64,000 nt of DNA from an uncultured Lachnospiraceae bacterium (GCA_910587635.1 CAJUNB010000002.1:39699-103698); one strand, 5' to 3'; shown: positions 25,529 through 34,446, counted from the stretch's first letter. Program-made: numbers and translations. The notes: generated by a model not told the origin, from the sequence alone.

Positions 25529-26119
25529 ATGAGTTTAGTACCCTATGTCATTGAACAAACGAGCAGGGGTGAACGTTCTTACGATATTTATTCAAGACTT
25601 TTAAAGGACAGAATTATTTTTCTGGGAGAAGAAGTAAACGATACGACAGCAAGTCTTATAGTGGCACAAATGCTTTTTCTGGAGGCAGAAGATCCGGAAA
25701 AGGATATCCAGTTGTATATCAACAGTCCGGGAGGCAGTGTGACAGCAGGGCTGGCGATTTATGATACGATGCACTATATCAAATGCGATGTGGCTACGAT
25801 ATGTATCGGCATGGCTGCCAGTATGGGCGCATTTCTTCTGGCAGGAGGTGCCAAAGGAAAACGTAGTGCTCTTCCCAATGCAGAAGTTATGATTCATCAG
25901 CCCCTTGGTGGTACAAAAGGGCAGGCTACGGAAATTGAGATAGCGGCAAAGCATATTTTACAGACAAAGGAAAGACTGAACAGGATTCTCGCGGAAAATA
26001 CCGGTCAGTCTTACGAAGTGATCTGTGCCGATACGGAGCGGGATAACTGGAAGAGTGCACAGGAAGCAATGGAATATGGTCTGATCGACAAGGTGCTCAG
26101 CTCCAGGCCGACAGCGTAA
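25529..26119 (+). CDS. clpP: ATP-dependent Clp protease proteolytic subunit
   Basis: A 196-aa serine peptidase forming the ClpP tetradecamer. Catalytic Ser lies in CIGMAASMGAFLLAGG, His in EVMIHQPLGGTKGQA, and Asp in RDNWKSAQEAMEYGLID. The N-terminal MSLVPYVIEQTSRGERSYDIYSRLL is canonical, with a short propeptide. It pairs with ClpX encoded 22 bp downstream. GAAGGAGG precedes the ATG. Confidence 0.97.
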   Translation: MSLVPYVIEQTSRGERSYDIYSRLLKDRIIFLGEEVNDTTASLIVAQMLFLEAEDPEKDIQLYINSPGGSVTAGLAIYDTMHYIKCDVATICIGMAASMGAFLLAGGAKGKRSALPNAEVMIHQPLGGTKGQATEIEIAAKHILQTKERLNRILAENTGQSYEVICADTERDNWKSAQEAMEYGLIDKVLSSRPTA

Positions 26120-26141
26120 TATAAGGAGACTATAGGTAACA

Positions 26142-27395
26142 ATGACAAAAAATTCTGACGATAAAATTAGGTGCTCTTTCTGCAATAAGACGCAGAATCA
26201 GGTCAGAAAGCTGATAGCAGGACCGGCAGGGGTATATATCTGTGACGAGTGTATCGATATCTGTGCCGAAATTATGGAAGAGGAGTATGAGGATGAGCCT
26301 GCCCAGGAAGGCGTAGAGATCAATCTGTTAAAGCCGGTGGAAATCAAGGAATTTCTTGATGAGTATGTGATTGGGCAGGAAGAAGCGAAAAAGGTATTGT
26401 CTGTGGCGGTTTATAATCATTATAAGCGTGTCATGGCGCCTAAGGGTCTGAATGAGGTAGAACTGCAGAAGAGCAATATACTCATGGTAGGCCCTACCGG
26501 TTCCGGTAAGACTTATCTGGCGCAGACGCTGGCCAAGATCATCAATGTCCCTTTTGCTATCGCAGATGCCACGACGCTGACGGAAGCCGGTTATGTGGGT
26601 GAAGACGTGGAAAATATACTGCTGAAGTTGATTCAGGCAGCGGACTATGATGTGGAGCGTGCCCAGTACGGTATTATCTATATTGATGAAATTGATAAGA
26701 TTACAAAAAAGGGTGAAAATGTATCGATCACAAGAGATGTATCCGGGGAAGGCGTACAGCAGGCACTTTTGAAAATCATAGAGGGTACTGTAGCCAGCGT
26801 ACCGCCACAGGGAGGCAGAAAACATCCCCATCAGGAGTTGATACAGATTGATACGGCCAATATTTTATTTATATGCGGCGGCGCTTTCGATGGTCTGGAT
26901 AAGATCGTGGAAGAGAGACTGAATCGTAAGATTATTGGGTTTAATGCTAAGATCGGTACAAAGACAACAAAGGAAATCGGTGAAATACTGGGGGAAGTGA
27001 CGCCGCAGGATCTTGTTAAGTTTGGCCTTATTCCCGAATTTGTAGGCAGGGTGCCGATCAATGTATCTTTGGAAGGGCTGGATGAAGAAGCGCTGGTGCG
27101 CATTTTGAAAGAGCCGAAAAATGCCCTTGTAAAGCAGTATCAGAGATTGTTTGAATTTGATGATGTAAAATTGCATTTTGAAGAAGAGGCAATCGTGGCG
27201 ATTGCAAAGAAGGCGCTGGAAAGAAAGACGGGGGCAAGAGGACTTCGTTCTATTATGGAAAGTGTACTGATGGATGTGATGTACCATATACCGTCCGATG
27301 ATACTATAGTACAATGTATTATTACAAAGGAAGTAATAGAAGGGACGAGCGAACCGTTGGTGGTATACCGTGAAGCTGTAAAAAAAGCGAAATAA
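26142..27395 (+). CDS. clpX: Clp protease ATP-binding subunit ClpX
   Basis: A 417-aa AAA+ unfoldase that feeds substrates to ClpP. The N-terminal zinc-binding domain has CSFCNKTQNQV and YICDECIDIC. Walker A is LMVGPTGSGKTYLAQ, Walker B IIYIDEIDKI, and the ClpP-docking loop region carries IGF (RKIIGFNAKIG). The RKH-type pore segment GGRKHPHQE is present. Full length; co-transcribed with clpP. Confidence 0.97.
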   Translation: MTKNSDDKIRCSFCNKTQNQVRKLIAGPAGVYICDECIDICAEIMEEEYEDEPAQEGVEINLLKPVEIKEFLDEYVIGQEEAKKVLSVAVYNHYKRVMAPKGLNEVELQKSNILMVGPTGSGKTYLAQTLAKIINVPFAIADATTLTEAGYVGEDVENILLKLIQAADYDVERAQYGIIYIDEIDKITKKGENVSITRDVSGEGVQQALLKIIEGTVASVPPQGGRKHPHQELIQIDTANILFICGGAFDGLDKIVEERLNRKIIGFNAKIGTKTTKEIGEILGEVTPQDLVKFGLIPEFVGRVPINVSLEGLDEEALVRILKEPKNALVKQYQRLFEFDDVKLHFEEEAIVAIAKKALERKTGARGLRSIMESVLMDVMYHIPSDDTIVQCIITKEVIEGTSEPLVVYREAVKKAK

Positions 27396-27407
27396 TACGC
27401 GAATGAT

Positions 27408-27435
27408 AAGCGCCGCTAAATTTTTAGCGGCGCTT
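27408..27435 (+). terminator. Terminator after clpX
   Basis: AAGCGCCGCTAAA pairs perfectly with TTTAGCGGCGCTT around a two-base loop. The T run after the stem is short (the T-rich part lies in the loop), so efficiency is uncertain. Confidence 0.7.
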
Positions 27436-27467
27436 TGCGCACATGTGCAGCATCCGATAAATAGCGT

Positions 27468-27497
27468 TTGACAAAAATATTTGTCGCTTGCTATAAA
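27468..27497 (+). promoter_or_regulatory. lon promoter with internal palindrome
   Basis: TTGACA and TATAAA with an 18-bp spacer. Most of the -35 hexamer and part of the spacer form a perfect inverted repeat, GACAAA-AATA-TTTGTC (27470-27485), a likely operator. It does not match the CIRCE or CtsR sites. Further hairpins in the leader (CCGCAT...ATGCGG near 27529 and GGAAACG...CGTTTCC near 27558) precede the lon ribosome site. Confidence 0.55.
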
Positions 27498-27594
27498 TGG
27501 ATGGGCACGCCCACATAGGGAATCTGGCCGCATTCGCAGCATGCGGACGGCGCAAATGGAAACGGCTGAAGTCGTTTCCTATTAGTGTAGGAGG

Positions 27595-29988
27595 ATGCAA
27601 ATGAAAAAAGAAGACAATCATTATCTGATTCCGGCAGTTGCACTGCGGGGAATGACGATCTTGCCGGATATGATTATTCATTTTGATTTAAGCAGAGAAA
27701 AATCCATTTTGTCCGTGGAACAGGCGATGAATACAGACCAGATGTTACTGGTCGTCACGCAGAGAGATCCCAATACGGATGATCCGGGTTTGCAGGAATT
27801 ATATGAAATCGGTACGGTAGTTACGATCCGGCAGTTGACTAAACTGCCAAACAATATTGTACGGGTATTGGTGGAAGGAAAATCGAGAGCCAGGCTCCTT
27901 TCTTTTTCCGAGGAGACAGATAAGTTTATATTGGCTGAAATAGAAGAACTGGAAGCGCCGGAGCGACTGCCAGAAGAGGAAGAAGAGGCGGCGCTGCGGG
28001 AAGTGCGGAGTATTTTTGAGCGCTACAGCCAGTGTTACCCCAAAATAGGAAAGAATCTCATGCCGAGGGTGCAGGAGATCGGCGATCTGGTGGTATTACT
28101 TGATGAAATAACGAATAATATTCCACTTCATTATGAGAATAAGCAGAAGCTGTTGGGGGAACTGGATCTGCGGGAGCGTCTTACACTTTTGTGCCAGATT
28201 TTGCTGAATGAAGTGGAAGTGGCACGGGTGCGGAGTGAATTGACAGAAAAGATTCGTTCCAGAGTGGAAAAAAATCAGAAAGAATATCTACTTCGGGAAC
28301 AGCTTCATTTTATCCGGGAAGAGTTGGGCGAGGAAAATTCCATGTCCGATGCAGAGCAATTTCAGGAAGACCTGGATAAGTGTAAAGCATCCAAGGAAGT
28401 GAAAGAAAAAATCAAAAAAGAAATTTCCCGATTTAAAAATATTGCCTCCAGCAGTTCGGAAGCTGCAGTGCAACGGGGCTATATTGAAACGCTGCTGGAA
28501 ATGCCATGGGAAAAGATGTCCAGGGACAATACAGATATCACGAGGGCGGAAGAGGTGCTGGAAGCAGACCACTATGGGCTGGAAAAGGTGAAAGAGCGTA
28601 TTGTGGAATATCTGGCTGTGCGGAGTCTGACAAAGCGGGGGGACAGTCCGATTCTCTGTCTTGTGGGACCGCCTGGAACGGGTAAGACTTCCATTGCAAA
28701 GAGTGTGGCGAAGGCGTTAAATAAACAGTACATCCGTATTTGTCTGGGCGGTGTGAGAGACGAAGCCGAGATACGGGGGCACCGGCGGACTTATGTGGGC
28801 GCTATGCCTGGCAGGATTGCAGCGGGGCTGCGTCAGGCAGGGGTAAAAAATCCGCTCATGCTGTTGGATGAGATCGATAAAGTGGGAAGTGACAGAAGGG
28901 GAGATACTGCCTCTGCTCTTCTGGAAGTGCTGGATGGAGAACAGAACAATAAATTTCGGGATCATTATGTGGAAATTCCCATTGATCTGTCGGAAGTGCT
29001 TTTCCTGGCAACGGCAAATTCTGTCTCTTCCATACCGAAGCCATTGCTGGACAGGATGGAGATTATCGAAGTCACCAGCTATACCGCGAATGAGAAATTT
29101 CATATTTTGAAGGAGCATCTGCTAAAGAAACAATTTGAAAAAAACGGACTTTCCATGCGGCAGCTGTATATTTCTGATAATGCCCTGCGGGAGATGATCT
29201 CCGGCTATACGAGGGAAGCGGGAGTCCGGGATCTGGAGCGGAAGATCGGGCAGATCTGCAGAAAGGCGGCAAGAGAAATCCTCCAGACAAATAAGGAAAA
29301 AACGATTCGGGTGACAAAACAGAATCTGGAACATTTTCTCGGGAAGGTGAAATATACCAAAGATAAGATAGGAGAGACAGACGAGATCGGTATTGTCAGA
29401 GGATTGGCCTGGACCAGTGTGGGCGGCGATACGCTGGAGATCGAAGTTAACATCATGCCGGGCAAAGGAGAAATTGATCTGACTGGTCAGCTTGGAGATG
29501 TGATGAAGGAGTCGGCGCTGACGGGGATCAGCTTTATTCGTTCCATAGCAAAAAAGCATAAGATCGGAGCGGATGTTTTTAAAAAGAATGATTTTCATAT
29601 CCATATCCCGGAAGGAGCCGTGCCAAAAGACGGTCCGAGCGCCGGTATTACGATGGCCACAGCCGTGTTTTCTGCTTTGACAAAACGGCCAGTGCGGGCC
29701 AATGTGGCTATGACCGGGGAAGTAACTCTCCGGGGACGGGTCCTGCCCATAGGCGGCCTGAAAGAGAAAATACTGGCGGCTAAAACTGCGGGTATTCAAA
29801 AGGTACTTGTTCCGGCGGACAATGAAAAAGATGTGGAAGAGATATCTAAAGAAATCAAGTCCGGTGTGGAAATCGTCTTTGTGAAAAGTATGAAAGATGT
29901 GCTGGATCATGCTCTTTTGAAGAAACGGACGAAAGGGAATGAGGAGTCCGTGGAAAAGAGCGAAGAGAGCGTAGAAGAGGAGATATAA
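27595..29988 (+). CDS. lon: ATP-dependent protease Lon (LonA)
   Basis: A 797-aa LonA. The N-terminal substrate-binding domain (IPAVALRGMTILPDMIIHFDLSREKS) is followed by the AAA+ domain with Walker A CLVGPPGTGKTSIAKSV and Walker B LMLLDEIDKVG, and a C-terminal serine-lysine protease domain (PKDGPSAGITMATA with Ser; IGGLKEKILAAKTAGI with Lys). Acidic tail. AGGAGG precedes the ATG. It degrades misfolded and regulatory proteins in the cytosol. Confidence 0.97.
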   Translation: MQMKKEDNHYLIPAVALRGMTILPDMIIHFDLSREKSILSVEQAMNTDQMLLVVTQRDPNTDDPGLQELYEIGTVVTIRQLTKLPNNIVRVLVEGKSRARLLSFSEETDKFILAEIEELEAPERLPEEEEEAALREVRSIFERYSQCYPKIGKNLMPRVQEIGDLVVLLDEITNNIPLHYENKQKLLGELDLRERLTLLCQILLNEVEVARVRSELTEKIRSRVEKNQKEYLLREQLHFIREELGEENSMSDAEQFQEDLDKCKASKEVKEKIKKEISRFKNIASSSSEAAVQRGYIETLLEMPWEKMSRDNTDITRAEEVLEADHYGLEKVKERIVEYLAVRSLTKRGDSPILCLVGPPGTGKTSIAKSVAKALNKQYIRICLGGVRDEAEIRGHRRTYVGAMPGRIAAGLRQAGVKNPLMLLDEIDKVGSDRRGDTASALLEVLDGEQNNKFRDHYVEIPIDLSEVLFLATANSVSSIPKPLLDRMEIIEVTSYTANEKFHILKEHLLKKQFEKNGLSMRQLYISDNALREMISGYTREAGVRDLERKIGQICRKAAREILQTNKEKTIRVTKQNLEHFLGKVKYTKDKIGETDEIGIVRGLAWTSVGGDTLEIEVNIMPGKGEIDLTGQLGDVMKESALTGISFIRSIAKKHKIGADVFKKNDFHIHIPEGAVPKDGPSAGITMATAVFSALTKRPVRANVAMTGEVTLRGRVLPIGGLKEKILAAKTAGIQKVLVPADNEKDVEEISKEIKSGVEIVFVKSMKDVLDHALLKKRTKGNEESVEKSEESVEEEI

Positions 29989-30612
29989 GTGATAATCAAA
30001 GAGGTCAATCTGGAGACAGTTTGTGGTATTACCAGTGCATTGCCCCAAAATACAAAAATAGAAGTGGCGTTTGCGGGGAAGAGCAATGTGGGAAAATCTT
30101 CCCTGATTAATGCCCTGATGAACCGGAAGGCTTATGCGAGGACAAGTGCGCAGCCGGGAAAGACGCAGACAATTAATTTTTATAATATCAATAAGGAATT
30201 GTATTTTGTAGACCTGCCGGGATATGGTTATGCCAGAGCGCCGGAGGAGATCAAGGCGAAGTGGGGCAAGATGATAGAGAGATATCTGAAGCAGTCAAAG
30301 ATGCTTCGGGCGGTATTTCTTCTGGTGGATATCCGGCATGTTCCTTCTGCCAACGATAAAATGATGTATGATTGGATTGTCTCTCAGAATTACAGGCCGA
30401 TTATCATTGCCACAAAGCTGGATAAGATTAAAAGAAGTCAGATACAAAAACAGATAAAGGAAGTTCGTACAGGGTTGCATGTGGGGACAGATACCATGAT
30501 CATTCCGTTTTCAGCGGAGACAAAGCAGGGGCGGGAAGAAATCTATGCCCTGCTGGACAGATTCGTAGAAGAAGGGAACCGTTATGAGACAGCCTGTGAA
30601 GAGATACAGTAA
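29989..30612 (+). CDS. ysxC: Ribosome biogenesis GTPase YsxC/EngB
   Basis: A 207-aa GTPase needed for assembly of the 50S subunit. G1 is FAGKSNVGKSSLINAL, G3 DLPGYGYAR, and G4 TKLDK; the G2 threonine lies in ARTSAQPGKTQTINF. It begins with GTG immediately after the lon stop codon, with GAGGAG inside the end of lon, so translation is coupled. The lon-engB pairing is conserved in Firmicutes. Confidence 0.95.
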   Translation: MIIKEVNLETVCGITSALPQNTKIEVAFAGKSNVGKSSLINALMNRKAYARTSAQPGKTQTINFYNINKELYFVDLPGYGYARAPEEIKAKWGKMIERYLKQSKMLRAVFLLVDIRHVPSANDKMMYDWIVSQNYRPIIIATKLDKIKRSQIQKQIKEVRTGLHVGTDTMIIPFSAETKQGREEIYALLDRFVEEGNRYETACEEIQ

Positions 30613-31747
30613 AGTATTCCTGAATTTGTCGTTAGCATTTGTTGTACTTTTGCTATGCATTTTTGTTGTGCCAAAAGTTCTGTTGTTTTTTCTGCCTTTT
30701 ATCATTGGTTGGGTGATAGCTGCTATTGCCAATCGACCGGTCCACTTTTTTGAGGAAAAATTTCGTATTAAAAGAAAGGCAAGTTCCGCCTTTGTCATTA
30801 TTACAGTGATAGCCATTGTCGTTCTGGCAGGCTATATGCTGATCACAAGACTTGCTTCTGCGACGATAGGATTTATCACTGTACTTCCAGAGCTCTGGGA
30901 AAATCTGGAGCAGGATTTTATGGAAATCGGTCAGAATCTGAACGTCATATATGATGGACTTCCGGCTGATGTAAAGCAGAATATCGTAAAGATTGGTCAG
31001 GAAATGGATGGCTATATTGCGGAGCTTGTAAGTAGTTTTGGCACGCCGACAGTCTACGCAGTGAGAGATTTTGCCAAAAACATTCCCAGCATGTTAATCA
31101 ATGTCATTATGTGTATTCTGTCCGCCTATTTTTTTATTGCAGAAAAAGAAGCGATCGGTCTGTTCTGTCAGCGCTATATTCCAAAGATGATTCGGGATAA
31201 ATGTCGGCTTGTGCTGGACAGTCTGAAAAACGCAGTGGGAGGCTATTTTAAGGCGCAGTTAAAGATTGAACTGTGGATTTTTCTGTTATTGTTTATTGGA
31301 TTTTTACTGCTGCGGATTCCCTATGCCCTGTTGGTGGCGTTTTTAATTGCAGTTTTGGATTTTCTTCCTTTTTTTGGAACTGGTGCGGTAATGCTTCCAT
31401 GGGCAATTATTAAAATATTGAGCGCAGATTATGAAATGGCAATCTGGCTGCTTGTAATCTGGGGCGTAGGGCAGCTTGTCCGTCAGATTATTCAGCCTAA
31501 GATCGTGGGTGATTCTATGGGAATAGCGCCTCTTCCAACACTTATCCTGCTCTTTATCGGATATAAATGTGCCGGTGTCGTAGGTATGATTGTGGCGGTC
31601 CCGATTGGTATTATCATAATCAATATGAATCAGACGGGTATTTTTGACACGGTGAAAATGAGTATTCGTATATTGGTAACAGGATTGGATCGGTTTCGTA
31701 AATTTGATGAAGAAGATAAGGAAGTGCTGGACAGGAAACATGAGTGA
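30584..31747 (+). CDS. AI-2E family transporter
   Basis: A 387-aa membrane protein of the AI-2E/UPF0118 family, with about eight transmembrane segments and a large extracytoplasmic loop after helix 3. Recognisable parts are FIIGWVIAAIANRPVHFFEE near the N-terminus and the C-terminal GDSMGIAPLPTLILLFIGYK. Members include AI-2 exporters and Na+/H+ antiporters; the substrate here is not known. The start overlaps engB by 29 bp, and its end overlaps truA by 8 bp, so all three are one unit. Confidence 0.88.
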   Translation: MRQPVKRYSKVFLNLSLAFVVLLLCIFVVPKVLLFFLPFIIGWVIAAIANRPVHFFEEKFRIKRKASSAFVIITVIAIVVLAGYMLITRLASATIGFITVLPELWENLEQDFMEIGQNLNVIYDGLPADVKQNIVKIGQEMDGYIAELVSSFGTPTVYAVRDFAKNIPSMLINVIMCILSAYFFIAEKEAIGLFCQRYIPKMIRDKCRLVLDSLKNAVGGYFKAQLKIELWIFLLLFIGFLLLRIPYALLVAFLIAVLDFLPFFGTGAVMLPWAIIKILSADYEMAIWLLVIWGVGQLVRQIIQPKIVGDSMGIAPLPTLILLFIGYKCAGVVGMIVAVPIGIIIINMNQTGIFDTVKMSIRILVTGLDRFRKFDEEDKEVLDRKHE

Positions 31748-32498
31748 GGATATGCGTAATTTCAGGATTCTGCTGCAATATGAAGGAACTCGTTATCGGG
31801 GATGGCAGAGACAGGAAAGCACGGGTGATACGATTCAGGGCAGGCTGGAAGCGCTTCTTTTCAAAATGACAGGCACCATAACGCAGGTTCATGGTTCCGG
31901 CAGAACAGATGCAGGAGTACATGCGCTGGGACAGACAGCAAATTTCCATGCGGAAACGGCGATGAGCTGTAAAGAAATACGGGACTATATGAATCGATAT
32001 CTTCCTGATGACATTGGTGTCATTTCTGTGGAAGAGGTGCCGGCCAGATTTCACAGTCGACTGAACGCTGTGGGTAAGATGTACCGATATCGTGTTTTAA
32101 ATACAGAGATCCCCCACATATTTGACAGAAGATACGTGTATGTTTTCCCGGAGCCCTTAGCTCTGGAAGCAATGCGGGGGGCTATACCATATCTGACAGG
32201 GACCCATGATTTTAAAGCCTTCACTTCGGCAAAGAAAGGGAAAAAATCTACAGTGCGTACGATCGAACGTATCGACCTGGAAAGAACAGGCGATGAGATA
32301 CAGTTCACCTATACAGGCGACGGATTTTTATATCATATGGTAAGAATACTGACCGGAACACTTCTGGAAGTAGGCACAGGAAAAAGGGAGCCGGAGGACA
32401 TGAAAACAATTTTAGAGAGTGGACTGCGGGAGAAAGCTGGCCCCCTTGTGCCCGCCAAAGGTCTTACCCTTGTTAAGGTTTGGTACTCTTTGTCATAA
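31740..32498 (+). CDS. truA: tRNA pseudouridine synthase A
   Basis: Isomerises uridines 38-40 in the anticodon stem-loop. Catalytic Asp lies in VHGSGRTDAGVHALGQ; other family motifs are LLQYEGTRYRGWQRQ, ARFHSRLNAVGKMYRYR, FTSAKKGKKSTVRT and YHMVRILTGTLLEVG. About 252 aa. Two near starts (31740 and 31752) are possible; upstream residues (to 31704) belong to another frame of the transporter and are unlike TruA. It closes the lon operon. Confidence 0.95.
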   Translation: MSEDMRNFRILLQYEGTRYRGWQRQESTGDTIQGRLEALLFKMTGTITQVHGSGRTDAGVHALGQTANFHAETAMSCKEIRDYMNRYLPDDIGVISVEEVPARFHSRLNAVGKMYRYRVLNTEIPHIFDRRYVYVFPEPLALEAMRGAIPYLTGTHDFKAFTSAKKGKKSTVRTIERIDLERTGDEIQFTYTGDGFLYHMVRILTGTLLEVGTGKREPEDMKTILESGLREKAGPLVPAKGLTLVKVWYSLS

Positions 32499-32557
32499 GG
32501 AGGGATCCAGCTGGCTGGGAGGATTCCTTATGACTAGTGAAGGGCAGCTTCTTTTTT
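32495..32557 (+). terminator. Hairpins after truA
   Basis: CATAAGGAGGGATCC pairs with GGATTCCTTATG (bulged), then a small GAAG/CTTC stem is followed by six T residues. Together they probably end the lon-truA unit. Confidence 0.45.
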
Positions 32558-32575
32558 ATCCTGACAGGAGTTTTT

Positions 32576-33061
32576 ATGAAAAAAAATGGAAATGGTAAGC
32601 GAAAATGGAAATGGATATTTTTTCTGTATGTACTGATTATAATTCGGGTTATTATTTTTAAATATCCCTACAGTGAACTCCGTGAAATTATGTCTCACTG
32701 GCAAAAGGGCGTTGTGTGGGAAGGATTGAGTACAGCTAATTTTACTCTGTTTAAGACGATACGTATGTACATTAAATATTATGACAGGTTGAACAGTTTC
32801 GAAAATTTATTTGGTAATATTTTGATCTTTGTTCCGTACGGAATGCTATATTCTCTTGCGTTTCCAAAGCGAAGAAATATACTGATATTTTTACCTACCG
32901 CATTTTTATTTGTGACAGGAATAGAGTTGTTCCAGTTGTTGAGTGCGTTTGGAAAGTTTGATGTGGATGATATTCTTCTGAATTGTCTGGGGGCGGTCAT
33001 TGGCCTGATTTTTATGATTGCAGTCCAAAAAATATCGTGGTATGATGTTCATAAGCGATGA
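32576..33061 (+). CDS. VanZ-like membrane protein
   Basis: A 161-aa protein with four hydrophobic helices and the VanZ-like family motif (ENLFGNILIFVPYGMLYSLAF, then TGIELFQLLSAFGKFDVDDILLNCLGAVIGL). VanZ gives low-level teicoplanin resistance in enterococci, but most relatives have no known role. CAGGAG lies just before the ATG at 32576; the longer in-frame reading from 32537 has no ribosome site. Not part of a van cluster here. Confidence 0.85.
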   Translation: MKKNGNGKRKWKWIFFLYVLIIIRVIIFKYPYSELREIMSHWQKGVVWEGLSTANFTLFKTIRMYIKYYDRLNSFENLFGNILIFVPYGMLYSLAFPKRRNILIFLPTAFLFVTGIELFQLLSAFGKFDVDDILLNCLGAVIGLIFMIAVQKISWYDVHKR

Positions 33062-33180
33062 GCAGTGCGGGGATTGATAAAACCAGCCCGGTTGCTTGCA
33101 AACGGGGATGGCTTTATCAATTCCCATACGGCGAATGCCGTGAGCGAGGAAATCCGCAGGATTTTCGAGCTTGGCACTGC
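33062..33180. repeat. Multi-arm palindromic element A
   Basis: The ends GCAGTGC (33062-33068) and GCACTGC (33174-33180) pair. Inside are three hairpins: a long arm GGGGATTGATAAA/TTTATCAATTCCC (33069-33125), ACGGC/GCCGT with a GAAT loop (33128-33141), and GAAATCC/GGATTTTC (33149-33166). The whole could form a four-way junction. Element B at 34308-34394 has the same outer stem. No protein-coding sense is apparent. Confidence 0.65.
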
Positions 33181-33238
33181 GGAGCCGGGCGAGAAGCGGC
33201 TGAGATTGTTTTGGATATACGGCGAACGCCGTGAGCAA

Positions 33239-33405
33239 TGACCTGAGGAGGGGCCCGCTTGCGGGAGGAGTCCTGAGGTCTCTGGGAGGCAGACAGCAGA
33301 GAAGTAAATGACCTGAGGAGGGGCCCGCTTGCGGGAGGAGTCCTGAGGTCTCCGGGAGGCAGACAGCAGAGAAGTAAATGACCTGAGGAGGGGCCCGCTT
33401 GCGGG
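33239..33405. repeat. Tandem repeat, 70-bp unit
   Basis: Two full and one partial copy begin at 33239, 33309 and 33379 with TGACCTGAGGAGGGGCCCGC. The first two copies differ by a single base (CTCTGGG against CTCCGGG). Each has a CCCGC-TT-GCGGG hairpin core flanked by CCTGAGG. The third copy runs into the leader of the next gene. An ACGGCGAACGCCGTGAGC motif just upstream (33221-33237) repeats arm 2 of element A. Confidence 0.85.
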
Positions 33406-33446
33406 TGAAATATGAAGGAGAAAACCGATAAGAAAGGGGTACATAT

Positions 33447-33815
33447 ATGAGGATAGGTGCGACAACATATCCAACATTCATTTACAATACAAACTATATT
33501 AGTGCAAGGAGTATGGGAAGGGTCAATGCTATACCCAATGACGTATTAAAGAGTAAGATCGGTTATACAAGTTCTTCTGAGAATACGAATCCGTTGCGTC
33601 CCGGAACGAGTAAAGATTTTGCCGGTATCGTTGCGTCTCAGATGGCAATGGGCAGGATGCATGCGGCAAGAATTATGAAAGAGCAGCCTGCAGTAAAAGA
33701 TGTGGATGACGGCGGAGAAGCTTTACAGGATATAGTGGCAGAGAATACAAGGACAGAAGAGATAAATAGGCAGACAGAAACGCTGCAAATGTCTGAACTG
33801 TTAGGAATGAGGTAA
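33447..33815 (+). CDS. Hypothetical protein
   Basis: A 122-aa protein I do not recognise. It has no signal peptide or membrane segment and is rich in Asn, Ser and Met, with a likely helical C-terminal half (IVASQMAMGRMHAARIM). GAAGGAG lies about 30 bp upstream and AAAGGGG closer to the ATG. The next gene starts 11 bp after its stop, so they form a pair. It is enclosed by repeat elements, which may point to a mobile or fast-evolving locus. Confidence 0.6.
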   Translation: MRIGATTYPTFIYNTNYISARSMGRVNAIPNDVLKSKIGYTSSSENTNPLRPGTSKDFAGIVASQMAMGRMHAARIMKEQPAVKDVDDGGEALQDIVAENTRTEEINRQTETLQMSELLGMR

Positions 33816-33826
33816 GGTTTGGAGGC

Positions 33827-34183
33827 ATGATAGCGGTGTTTGGTTCAAAATTAGGAGGAATCCGGAGTAGTCACCGGCTTTCCAATCAGATTTCAGATAG
33901 TGTCAGAGGAGCAGATTCCACAGAGCTTACAAGCGTAAGAGTAAATAATGAGGTGGCGTTCTGCAAGGTCTACAATTTAAAACAAAAGGAAGAAATTGAA
34001 AAAAGACTTTTGAAGAATCGTATTTCCTATTATGTGAAATGGCAGGAGCAGAAGTTTTTCAAGAGGATATTTGATTCGGAAACAAAAGAAAAAATCATTT
34101 TTATTATCTGTATACATGATACAGCCATTGAAAATGCAAAAGAGCTTGTGGCTGATATGCAGGATATAAAGTTGATGGTGTAG
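33827..34183 (+). CDS. Hypothetical protein
   Basis: A 118-aa protein paired with the previous gene. After a polar N-terminus (GGIRSSHRLSNQISDSVRG) it has a compact alpha/beta region: FCKVYNLKQKEEIEKRLLKN, ISYYVKWQEQKFF and KEKIIFIICIHDTAIENA. This looks like a small ferredoxin-like or DUF2007-type fold, but I cannot assign it. No signal peptide. A GGAGG site is at a good distance before the ATG. Confidence 0.6.
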   Translation: MIAVFGSKLGGIRSSHRLSNQISDSVRGADSTELTSVRVNNEVAFCKVYNLKQKEEIEKRLLKNRISYYVKWQEQKFFKRIFDSETKEKIIFIICIHDTAIENAKELVADMQDIKLMV

Positions 34184-34307
34184 ATCAAATGTTATAAGCA
34201 TCTGTGATTTGGGTATTTTATTGGAAAGGTGAAGAGGTAAACAAAGTATTGCCTGTAAGACCTGGTATTCCCAAAACAGATGCTTATTCTATGCGTACAG
34301 GCAATGA

Positions 34308-34394
34308 GCAGTGCCAAAATAGTAGATGGCAATTTGCCTGCTTGCAGGCAAAATTGGCAGATAGGAATGCGAAAGCATTCCGAATGGACACTGC
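34308..34394. repeat. Multi-arm palindromic element B
   Basis: GCAGTG (34308-34313) pairs with CACTGC (34389-34394). Inside are two hairpins: TGGCAATTTGCCTG against CAGGCAAAATTGGCA with a CTTG loop, and GGAATGC-GAAA-GCATTCC, a perfect stem with a GNRA tetraloop. This forms a three-way junction like element A and is likewise preceded by ATGA. The gap 34184-34446 otherwise holds only the ribosome site of the MATE gene. Confidence 0.65.
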
Positions 34395-34446
34395 GTAGCA
34401 GCATTTTGATTGTGAAATAAGAAACGATACAGGAGGAAATACAGAA

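Noticed and set aside
32576..33061. Glycopeptide resistance gene
   Set aside because: VanZ-like proteins are widespread and no vanHAX or regulator genes are nearby.
33239..33405. CRISPR array
   Set aside because: The 70-bp unit repeats directly without unique spacers, and no cas genes are present.
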